Below, in pieces: positions 34,327 through 44,364 of a stretch of DNA of 64,000 nt; within the stretch, counting starts at the first letter, position 1; the number at the start of each line of letters is the position of its first letter. The notes below the pieces were generated by a model. That model had not been told where the DNA came from. It worked only from the letters and a program-made list of their open reading frames with translations, and searched no databases. This DNA comes from Golubevia sp. BC0850 (taxonomy: Eukaryota > Basidiomycota > Exobasidiomycetes > Golubeviales > Golubeviaceae), in assembly GCA_012976225.1 (NCBI GenBank), contig JAAVVG010000001.1, forward strand, positions 1,116,001 through 1,180,000. The letters run 5' to 3'. A program made the translations under genes and the position numbers.

Positions 34327-37300
34327 ATGGTTTCTCTTGCTCTCAATTGGTCACCTCCAGATTCAACACCACTCTTTGACGAATCAGGAGTAGAGGGTAA
34401 CAAGAACCAATCTACCCCAACCTCCAGCAATCTCACTTCTAAAGCTACTCCCTCAACTTCTCCAGATTCAAAGCAACCTCCTTCTTCTGCTCTCTCAAGT
34501 GCTAGTTCATCAGCCTCTTCAAGCGCACTTCAGTCTAATAGCAACAGCGGAGCCAACACTCCATCTTCAACTACCTCCCTCTCAACCACCCTGTCTCCAA
34601 CTGGTCTTCCCCCTAGAAACGCTTCCACCTCTCCCCAACCTCGATCTTACGCTCAAGCCGCAGAACAGTCTACCAGTGGTAGATCAAACTCAATTCCTTC
34701 AAGCCAAGAGCAGCAGAGAATGTTTCATCAACAACAGCAGCAGCAGGCTCCTGGTCTACCCAACAGGATGGGTCATCTCCCCGCTTTCGCACACCAGGTG
34801 AGTCTTCAGTATATAATCTTTCGGAAAGGGAAAGGGTGTTTGATGAAGAGATCGCATGTTGCCAAGGAGGAGGAAACGAAAGAAAGTCGAGAGGACTTGG
34901 TGGTGGAAACGGGGCTCCGCTGGATCATCCTAGCTCCTTCTGACTTTCTCTCTTCCAAATCTTCCTTTCTTCCCAAAGCCTGGCTTCCAACAGCCAGGGT
35001 TCGGACACAATCCAAACATGTACTTTCCGCAGCAAGCTCCTAATCCTCAGAACAATCAGTTCGCTTGGGCTCAATACCAGCAAATGTTGGCTGCTCAATC
35101 GAGGCACTATCACTCTCAAGAACTACCGAGTGATGGTTCCGTGGAGAACAGGAGGAGAGCAACTTCTGGACCTCAGAGACCTCAGCAGATGAATCATCAG
35201 GAGAACATGCAGCACTACCCGGGGACTCCTTCTGGATACGCTCCAACTAGAAGCAACTCGGCTCAATCTTCATCGCTTCCTCCAGGAGCCATGGCGCCTC
35301 CTTCGCACTCGGCTAATGGATCCAACGCTTCTTCTCAAGGATTCCATCCCTATCGTAGAGGTCCCTCACGTACCTCCGATACTGGTTTCCCTTCATCTGG
35401 AACTGGAACAGGAGGATCCGTCTCTGCTTCTTCTGCCTCCGCAGCTGCCGCGGCAGCTGCAGCAGCAGCAGCTCAACTTCCACCTCCTTCTAGACCTCGT
35501 ACTCGAACTGCAAGCACAAATTCTTCTGGTTCTGAACGATCCGGAGCCGCTTCAGATCGACCACGTCCTCATCAAGCCAGTGCGTCGTTCTCATCTGTGA
35601 ACTCTGGCTCACTTCGAGGAGCAGGTGCAGCCACCTCATCTTCACCTCAAAGAACAGGTCCATCTATACCTCAGAAGTCTTCAAGCAGGCCGGAAGGTCC
35701 CAGTAGAACGGAAAGCTCCAGCACAGCCGCTTCGACGCACACTGCCGGTACCTCTCGTCCATATCACTCTCGTGCAGAGTCCTTCTCCTCAGCAAGCTCT
35801 CAACAATCTGCGGATCGTACATTCCAGGGTCAAGGAGGAGCAGGGGCAGGCTCTTCGGCTCAAGGAAGTGGAAGGTCGACACCTACACCTGGATCCAAGA
35901 AACCTTCTCCCCTCTCCCACAGCGGCGCTGCTGTTCAGGTCGGAGACGAGGACGATGCAGACACCAGTGCTAGTTATGGAGGAAGTGACGAGGACGTCAA
36001 GGGAAGAACAACGCCTGTTCCAGGAAGCCGTGGAAAAGAGAAGGATCCCTCGAAGAAAGGAGGTCTCTCTGGAAAGCTTCGAAAGGCTCTCTCATTCAAC
36101 GCCTTACCAGACGCTTCTCAGCCGGATGCTATGGCGGGTGGTAGAGCTGGAACTCTGCCTACCAGAAGAGGTCCAAATGGTCTACCTCCTGGAATGTACT
36201 CCTCGACCGACACGAATGGCTCCTCAGGTTCTACCAGATCCACCTCTCCTCCACGCACGCCAGACAATGGAGCTCCTCCAATGCCTAACTCTTCTTCTGG
36301 AGCTTCTATCTCATCTCGTAGATCCAATCGACCTCCAGTCTCAGGATCAGGAGAAGGAGGAGGACCAAAGAGAAGTCTTTTCAATCGAAAGTTCAACTCT
36401 TCCACCGATAACATCTCGATCTCGAGTACAGTTTCGAGTGCATCTGTGATGCTTCGTAAGGTTGGAAATCTCGGAAAGATGGCTAGAAGACATAGTCTGA
36501 TGGGTTTGACGAACATGTTCAACAAGGACAAGGAAGGAAGAGATGGGCTTCAAGACGACAGCTTTGGAAACCCTCCTGCCTTTGGAAGCTCCTCTACTGG
36601 AATAGTTGAGGAAGCTGGGACCTCCGGGAAGAAAGACAAGAAGAACAAGAGTAAGAAAGGAGCTACTGTCGCTCCCAGCATCTCTCACGCTACGGTCGAG
36701 CTGGAATCTGGAGATCGAGACGCGGCCATGACTTCAGCTGCCAGTTACGCTAGGCAGCATCAAGCAGCTGCTGCCAAAGCAGAGGCTGAGGCCAAGGCTC
36801 AAAGGGAGAAGGCTGAAGCGGAAGCCAAGGCAAACTCCAAGGGCAGAGGGAAGACTACCGACGACGTCATGGAGAGCAGGCAAAAGGCGATAGAGAAGGA
36901 GAAGGAAAGGCTGAAGAGCAAAAGGGGATGGAGGAAGAAGCTGGGAGGAGGTAGCGTCAGCTCCGTCAACTCTGAAGCCGCTCCTACTGGTCTCGAAACC
37001 ACCTACGCTCAAGCGGCTGCCGGAGTGGCTAGTGCAGCTGCGGTCTCTAATCCATCTCACGCCGGTGATTCTGACGCTTATTCAGGCTACGGAAGTTACT
37101 CATCTCCAGAAGCCCAGTCTTACGCCCAGCAGCAGCGCGGAGGTTACGAAGACCCAGCCAACAACTCCTTCGATGCCGCTTTCGATGACGAGGAACTAGA
37201 ACCTCCTCATATGCCAGGAGCCGGAGGTGCAGGTGGAGAAGACTCTGGAGACGAGTACGAGACCGACAGTCTTCGCCATTGGGGAGAAGGAATCGAGAGA

Positions 37301-38108
37301 TCTAGGGCCAGCGCTCAGAGCGTCTCTTCAGTCAAGAGCATTCTCAAGAACCAAGCCAATCCAAATGGTCCAGGCTCTGGCTCTCCTGCCAAAGGAAAGA
37401 ATGCTCCTCCCTCTGCCGCCGATAGAGCCTTCTCTGGAAGGGTCAGAGCCAACTCTTACGACGCTCAACCTTCTTCTGCCATCCAGAGCACCGGTCCTCA
37501 TCATGCTCCTTTGATGAACCAGATGTCTACCACTCCAGGAGGGGTCGATCGAATGGATGGAGTTCCTCGCTCGACGAGCGCTTCTGAGAATGATCATGGA
37601 GCTAGTGGAACCGCTGGAGGTAATGACGATCTTGATGAGACCAGAGCCGCAGCTTCCGTCTCGTCTCATTCTGGAACGCCTGTTGGAGCTGCTGAACCTC
37701 CAATGGGTCATCATTCCAATGCAAGCATGCCTTCGCTCTCACTCATGGGTTTGCCAACATCCAACTCGGCGCCAAGAACCGTGGGAGGAGAGAAGAGGAG
37801 GATCGCCTTTGCTGAACAGCAGATCTTCCACTCTACCTGGCCAGCTCATGTCTATGATAGAAGAGGAGAGCTTGCAACTTGCAACAGATTGACGCCGCTG
37901 TTGGCTCAGAGGATCAAGGAGGTGAGTACGTGAGAGAGAGAGAGAGGTGACGAGACAGAGGATCTGTCTTGTAAGTTTTCGTCTTCGAATTCACTGACTC
38001 TTCTTGCTCTTTCACCCCCCTTTGTTTCCTCAGGAGCTCAACACGTACAAGATGGAAGAGATGCAAGTCGCTGCATCTTCCCGAATTCACACCCACTTCT
38101 TCGTCTAA
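34327..38108 (+). CDS. BNI4: BNI4-like bud-neck scaffold with PP1-docking C-terminus
   Basis: Exons 34327-34797, 34979-37921 and 38034-38108 join in phase to 1162 residues. A second in-frame acceptor at 34994 would remove five residues. Nearly all of the protein is Ser/Gly/Pro/Ala-rich and disordered, with poly-Ala near 35445 and a Lys/Glu-rich coiled stretch near 36770-36950. The conserved part is the last 65 residues: an RIAFAE motif of RVxF type for docking phosphatase PP1 (Glc7), then VYDRRGELATCNRLTPL, and ELNTYKMEEMQVAASS ending in THFFV. This matches the C-terminus of yeast Bni4. Bni4 targets PP1 and, through Chs4, chitin synthase III to the septin ring. The identity rests on this tail alone. 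Confidence 0.8.
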
Positions 38109-39790
38109 GTGCCACTTCAAAGCCTATCTTATGATGCCAATCTTTTCCCAACTCTTCTAATCATCGGACTTCTATGTGCGCCTCGTCATCTCTATTTGTC
38201 TCTGGATGCCTCCATTCAAGCCTTCTCTCAACTTCCTCCATGCCAAATTTTTCACCTCAAAACCCTTATCTGCCTACCTTTCACAAGCGTCAGTGCGTAC
38301 AATGCTGAAAAAGCTAGTTCAAAGAGCTTTTCTGCCCAACAGGAATCGCGGGACGGTTCTAGTGTTAAGGGAGAGCGCTTCAACTCTCAAGTCGACCTCT
38401 CTCTTTGTTCATAAAATCCACCTCTTTCCTTTCTCTCACTTTCCTTTCTCCGAACCTTTGTTCCACGTTCCCACTTGCATTCTGTCTCGGCCTTTCCTCT
38501 TTCTCTCAATTCTCTGCACAGTCTCGTCCAAACACAATCCGAACCTCGAACTCTCTCTCTCTCTCTTTCTTCCTATCTCGCTCTTTTCAATCTGACTCTC
38601 ATCATTACTCAAGAAATTAAACGAACAAAGATCCAAAGAAATACTGACTCACCCAATCCCAGCCAAACCTAGAAGAACAAATAAGCAAGTCAAATTTTAA
38701 CGACAAATGAAAACTCTATATGATGGAAGAAACAAAAGAAAGAAACCTTATCCCTCGAAACTCCAACTCCGCATCAACGACGATCTTATCACAAAGGAGC
38801 GATTTTCATTTCTTCCGCCCCTTTCTGTCCCTCTGCTCTTTTGTCCTCTCCTCTACAAACTCGCAACTCCCTACACCTCGATCCCTTCCTTTTCTTTTTC
38901 TTATTCTCTTCATAATTTTTCATGCTATTTTCTCTGATTCATCCTGTTCAATTGTCGCTCTACCTCCCAAAATTCAAAGTCTTTTCTCTCCCCGTTGTTA
39001 TTGTTTACAAAACTCACAAAAAAGCAATCCGAACGATACTGATTCTCTTTGTGGCACACGAACTACCGCCTCGGTGTTCGTTACAGCCAGAGAGCCATCG
39101 ATCGCAACAGTGAGACAGGTGATTGCCATTACTTATGTAAAGAGACGAAAATGTGTCGACAGAAGAACTAGAAACGCGAACCGAAGAGGGCAGCTGATAA
39201 GATGATAAAGATAAAAGTAAGAGAAACAGTAAAGAAAAGCGGTCGAAAAAAAGGCATTTGGCTGTGGAGTGAACGGATCAGAAATCAAAAGAAGTAGAAG
39301 ATAGAAGAGTGGGGGGGGGGAGACTTGACTTAAAAATGGATTTATTGCTTGCTGTCGATGGTAAGTTTAAGCGAGGAGAAATTGAAGATCTTGAAATGCT
39401 GACAAGTCGAATAGGATTTTAGGATTTTAGGATTTAAAGCTCTTGAGAAGCAAGAAAGGGACTTAATCATTCTCTTTTTCTGAATAAAAAGAATGACTCA
39501 AAAGGTTTTTCTATCTCTTAGATCGAATAAAAGACTAAGATGAGGTTGAAGTTTGGAAGGAAAAGGAAAAAAGTAAAGGAACTGATGGAGAGAAAGCGTG
39601 ATTGAATGAGATTTTGCATGTTGTTGATAGAGATTTGTTCATGGTGGCAAGTAAGGTAAAAATTGATCGGAAGAAATGTGAGCTTGAAAAAAATTGGAAT
39701 CTTAATGAATATGTGAAGTAATTGGGAGATGATTCGAAAAAGAGGGAAGAGACATTCTTGATTGGTGAAAGGGAAGAAAGAAAAATGGGT
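38109..39790. other. Long intergenic region between convergent genes
   Basis: Nearly 1.7 kb separate the stops of the BNI4-like gene and the next minus-strand gene. The left 900 bp are strongly T/C-rich and the right 700 bp are A/G-rich, as for two long opposing 3' untranslated regions. Ten consecutive G occur at 39311-39320. Several short frames exist but look compositional. No tRNA, repeat family or domain is seen. Confidence 0.5.
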
Positions 39791-42341
39791 TCAGGGATCA
39801 CTTGAGACCATTCCGTAGGAAGTCATTCTTCTACCCATTCCAGGTTTGACGGATCCATTCATAATCTGTTCAGATAATTTCCTGACCAACAATTTCGGCC
39901 TTGGTCTTGCTGCAGCAGCTCTCTTATGAAGTCTACTCTGTTTCTCTTCTCCATCTAATGAAACGCTATGAATGGTCTTATCATTCTCAGCAAGAGAACT
40001 CAGATTATCCAAAGTAACTCTTCTGGTTAAGCAAGGAGAATTAGAATTTGGAGAATTAGAAAGATTAGAAGTCATTGTTTCATCTTTGTTTACCTCATCA
40101 TTAATGCAAGGTAAAGAACTATAAGTCTCATTCTGATAAAAGTTAGATTTCTCCTCCATTTGTAAATCATCGAAACCTTTTCCAACAGCAGGTAAACTAA
40201 AGTAACCTAGATTTCCATTCATAAGAGGAGAATTTCCGTTAGACCCAGTAGCTGGGAAAGGAAAAGCTTCTTCTTCTGACATTTCAACTCCAATCGGTAA
40301 TGGAGCGGTACATAAACCTAGATTCTCCAAAGCTTCTTCATGAGAGGCGATTAAAGTAGCAGCTGCGACTGCAGCGTGAGAACCAGGTTGAATACTCGTA
40401 GGAAGCATAGAAGAATCAAAGTTGAAAACCATTGGATTCTTTTCTTGATCTGTTGAATTTGAACGTTGGATTTTGAAATTCTTTTGAGTTGTATCTTTTT
40501 CACTTTGAGATGTTGAAAAAGATTCTTCAATCTCTTTCCTTTTCAAAGCTACTAAGGCACCCATGATTTCGTTTCCAACCTTTTCAGTTTCATCAGCTCG
40601 GGAATCCATTTGAATTCCAACCATTCCTTTAGAAGAGATAGAGATTGAATCTGAAGTTGAAGTTGATAAGCCATTTGTAGGAGTGTTCCCTTCAGAGTCT
40701 TCCTCCGTAGTCTTCTTCTTCTTTCTAATAAGTTCCATTTCAACTTGAGCTTCCACAACTTCGTTCTTAGGAGTAGAGACTCCAGGAGTGGTACAAGCCG
40801 TTTCAGTTTCATCCGAATTCCTTCTAGTGAAAGTTGAATGAACACTTGTTGGGGTCGATATGTTCGATCTGACTTCCTCTTCTCCCTTTTTCTCTTCTCT
40901 CTTTTCCTCTTTTCTCTTCTCATCCTCTTTAACCACCTTAATACTATCACTGGAAGTATCAATCTCCATCTCCTTATACATGTCCTCATAAGTATAATCA
41001 TCTTTAGTCACCTTCTTCTCCTCTTTACCCAAAGGTTTCAATCCCATTTCGATTCTTCTCTTGTTTTCTTCTTCCCTTTCAGCTTTCTTTGCTCTAGCTT
41101 CTTCTGCTTTTTGTTTAATCATTGCACAAGCAGCTGCCAATTTGGCTTCTTCAGTTTCTTCTACTTCTTCGTTCCAAAGTTCTGGTTCCCAGATTTCCGT
41201 GAAAGCATAACCTTCTGGACCACCTCTGTAGGAAAGAGAATGGATAAGAGAATACAGAAGAAGGGATAGGGAAAGGATAGAAATGTTAGAGAAAGTCGAA
41301 GGAGAGCTGAATTGGAGTGGGATTGCACCTTCGATTGGTAATGGAGAGAAGGGTGCCAACATGACGCAACCACTCTCTTCGAGGTGGAACAACAAGCTCC
41401 CAACCATCTCAATCAAATAATTGAATCCTGATTCTGTTTTTCTCTGTGTAGGGGTCGTTGAGCACCCCCTCTACTCGACCATAAGGGGCCACCACCTCCT
41501 GCCCTCCCCTTTGTGTTGATTCAACTCACCTATATTGACCGACCACATGATCATCCTCTCCACCATAAAGGTTAACGACCGGATAGCTATATCTCCCAGC
41601 CCAATAAATCCCACCTTCTTCCCAACCCAATTCCTCAGTCTTCAATGGAACGTAAAGGGAATTCTTGCCCAAGTTCTGTTCTGGGATCGGGTCAATTTTG
41701 TTCATGGGTAGAGGAGGAGGAGTTAATTTCAAGGCTGGAAGTTGAATTGATGGGATGTTGAACTTTGAAGTAGATGAAGAAGAAGAGGGATTGGATGAAG
41801 AGGTGTTAGAAGTAGATGGAGAGGTGTTAGAAGTAGATGGAGAGGCAGAGGCAGATGGAGAAGGCTTAATTCTAGAAGCTGAAATGCTATTTAGTAAACC
41901 TGAGTTCTCTAGAGGATTGGGTCTTGGAATTGGACTTCCAGGCGAATAATAAGTATTAGGCTTTGATTTATTGGCTTCTATTATGTTGATGTTGAATCCA
42001 TTATTGCCATTCTGCTCTCCACTTCCACTTCCACTCGTCCTTGTCGTACCACTCCCACTCCCAGTCCCAGTCCCAGTCCCAGTCCCACTTTCATCTTTCC
42101 TACTCCTACCATTATCAACCGGAACACCCAACAAAGAACTTTGGATATTCTTCATTCTCTTACTATCAATATCCCAATTCATTTCTTTCAATGAGACTTG
42201 ATTTCTTGAGGGTGGAATAATGTCACGTTCTAAATCGCATTGATCGCATGAGCATAGCTGAGAATGATCTGAAGGTCTACGGAATAGAGATGGAGTGGGG
42301 AGTTTGGGTGAGGAGGATGAGGAGGAGGGGATGGCTAGCAT
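39791..42341 (-). CDS. Unknown acidic/Ser-rich protein
   Basis: Two exons, 42341-41530 and 41225-39791, join in phase to 748 residues across a 304-nt intron, long for this genome. The N-terminal region has a small Cys-containing patch (SQLCSCDQCDLERD) and then low-complexity Gly/Thr/Ser repeats. The region around the intron is better conserved-looking: GIYWAGRYSYPVVNLYGGED followed by GPEGYAFTEIWEPELW. Next come a long charged Glu/Lys coiled-coil stretch and a disordered C-terminus with RRVTLDNLSSLAEN. No enzyme motif is visible. I do not recognise the family. The central aromatic block is the best seed for a profile search. Confidence 0.68.
42046..42092 (-). repeat. GT/SG-coding hexamer repeat
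   Basis: Short tandem units of CCCAGT/CCCACT on the plus strand encode alternating Gly-Thr and Gly-Ser dipeptides in the unknown acidic protein. The unit length keeps the frame. Confidence 0.6.
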
Positions 42342-43382
42342 TGGAGTGTTGATTCAACTTCAAGCTTCAAGTCTTGGAAAACGTTGACTTTGAGGTGAAT
42401 TTCTTGAACTGAACTTTCTAGATTAAAGTTGGGTATGTCTACTGGAGGGTTCTAATAGAGATTTGATGGAATGCTTTTGATGTGGGATATAGAATCTTGT
42501 GTTACCCAACCAAGACCCTCTTTTCTTTTCTAGTTTGGATGTTGCGCAGATGATTGTTGCTAACTTGATTTGATAGAATTGAGGCAGAGATTGCAATCAA
42601 TGCAATCTTGTTTCACGGATAAGAGGAAGTAAAGAGGAGGGAAGCGGGTAGTCGATAAGATGATAAGGTTGGTGTAGGGGAGAAGAGTAGGGGTATGTAG
42701 GGGTAGGATAAGGATAAGTGAGAGAACTTGAATGGATAAACCGGAATTTTCAATGCTGGTTTAAATCTCCTTTCAAGAAATCGAATCTCCTCTATAGAAA
42801 ATCGCTGCGATTTTGTGGTGGGGTGGTGGTGAGAGCGGGAGGGAACAAGAGGCAAGAGGAAGAAAACTTGATCTCGAATTCTCGATCCAAGCAACTTTAC
42901 TTTGGAGGCGTCGCATCGACGTCATCGGATGAGGTCCTGAGCGCCAACTTTGATTGGTTTTCCTCCGCTTTGCTTTTCAATCTTCTGCGCTAAATTTTCA
43001 AAGTGAAAGTGACTCTCAGGCAATCAGGTCCATGTCTATCTCAAATTCAATCTCGAGGTCCTGCTTCTTCTCATGCCTGTACCCTTTTGACGTCATCTTT
43101 CCTCCACTGGGTCGCGAGATGATGATCTCCCTCAACAGCCTCTTCGATCTTGTCAAGTTTGAATCACACATCTCATGAAAGATGTCTCGGCTTTAAACTT
43201 CTGATAGAAGTGTGGATCAAAAGGGCCCATCTTGACCAGCTCTTCCCAAAGAGAACGACTTCAAAGCAGTATGCCCTCGACGAGATAGAGCAATCGAGAA
43301 AGGTTAAGTAAGAATGGAAATTGAGGTTGTCGCAAAGGAGTAGTCCCTTGGAATCGAACAAAAAAAAGAGCATCAAAAAAAT
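42342..43382. other. Intergenic region left of the tRNA gene
   Basis: About 1 kb holds the promoter of the acidic-protein gene and sequence up to the tRNA 3' end. An A/T-rich run at 43360-43382, which reads as a T stretch on the minus strand, directly follows the tRNA and would act as its RNA polymerase III terminator. No protein gene is seen. Confidence 0.5.
43355..43382 (-). terminator. Pol III T-run after tRNA-Asp
   Basis: Immediately 3' of the tRNA (minus strand) the sequence runs AGATTTTTTTG, then a second run of T after a short break. Runs of four or more T end RNA polymerase III transcripts. Confidence 0.7.
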
Positions 43383-43486
43383 CTTCCTGCCTGGGAATCG
43401 AACCCAGCTCTCACCCGTTGTAATCAGGGAGCCATTAAGAGGCGGTAGAATGACAGGGGTGCGTTCTACCGATATACTAGCAAGAA
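43383..43486 (-). tRNA. tRNA-Asp (GTC) with a 33-nt intron
   Basis: Read on the minus strand, the acceptor stem TTCTTGC pairs fully with GCAGGAA (one G-U pair) and is followed by discriminator G. The D arm reads GTATATCGGTAGAAC. The anticodon stem CACCC pairs with GGGTG. The loop CTGTCA...C holds anticodon GTC and is interrupted after position 37 by an intron of about 33 nt. The T arm is CTGGG-TTCGATT-CCCAG. The mature length of 71 nt suits tRNA-Asp. A and B boxes are intact. A T-rich run follows as terminator. The intron would be cut by the Sen endonuclease, whose catalytic subunit is encoded 10 kb away. Confidence 0.93.
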
Positions 43487-44364
43487 ATTGCTTGGATGGC
43501 ATCCATCGCTAGATCTGCATATCTAACTAGTTGAAAGAAAACTTCCAATGTTTTGAGGAGAATTTGGATGATGTGCAATTCGTCGCCAAAGGGGCGTTGC
43601 TCGTTCGATAAAAAAGAAAGAAAAAAAATTATTCGAATTTGGTCCCTCAGGCCACGAAAGCGATCCGATTGAGCTTTGAAAGTCATGAAGAAGTTATGGG
43701 GCTAGTCTGCTTTGAGATCAGCTGGGAGAAGGTTGAAGCCTCTTCCTTTCAACAAGTCACGAAGGCCAAGAGGCATGGAGTTCTGGCCCTATTTAAATAC
43801 TCATTTGCTGTAATTTCCATGAAGGAAGCTAGAGCGCAGCAGGTGATGGACTCGCACTGCAATCTAATTGTCAAGCAGCTGAGACTTTAACTCTTCAACA
43901 GAGGTGAAGAACCGAGGCAGCAGCTTATTCTATTGAGAGGAAAAGAACGAGGAATGGGCGAGAAGTGAAATGTAGAGAGCGAAGCCGAGAGGATTTGAAA
44001 TAGCGCCTCGTCAGTCAATTTATGACGCTGCTTCGTTTGTCTTTGGTTGAATGTTTTGATGAAATCAAGTTCAAAGTATATAGTGAAAGAAACACAACAA
44101 GAAAGAGGAAACGTAGAGATCGAGAACAAGGGAGCGAAATGAAACAAGAGGCAAAACAAGACATTCTAAAGCCATCCCTAGAAAGCGGAAAAGAATCAAA
44201 TTGAGAACCAAAAAGATGAAGTGAAGAACAGGAAAAGACAAGTTGAATCTGAGGGAGAAAGATAAACTAACACTCTCGGATTGAGAGATATGTACGTCGT
44301 CTTGACTCTTGCTGCCCCGTCGTCTCATCTGTTCGGACCCAACACCACGGAAAGCTACCAATCT
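43487..44364. other. Intergenic region between tRNA-Asp and SDH1
   Basis: About 880 bp include the 5' flank of the tRNA and the long 3' flank of SDH1, which is A/G-rich on the plus strand. Short frames on both strands show nothing protein-like. Confidence 0.5.

Noticed and set aside
35316-37892. Long open frames in other frames under the BNI4-like gene
   Set aside because: They lie wholly inside a long exon whose frame continues to a conserved C-terminus, and their composition mirrors that exon shifted by one base.
38109-39790. Several open frames of 60-160 codons in the long intergenic region
   Set aside because: They are made of pyrimidine or purine runs, overlap each other in different frames and show no domain-like sequence or splice-linked continuation.
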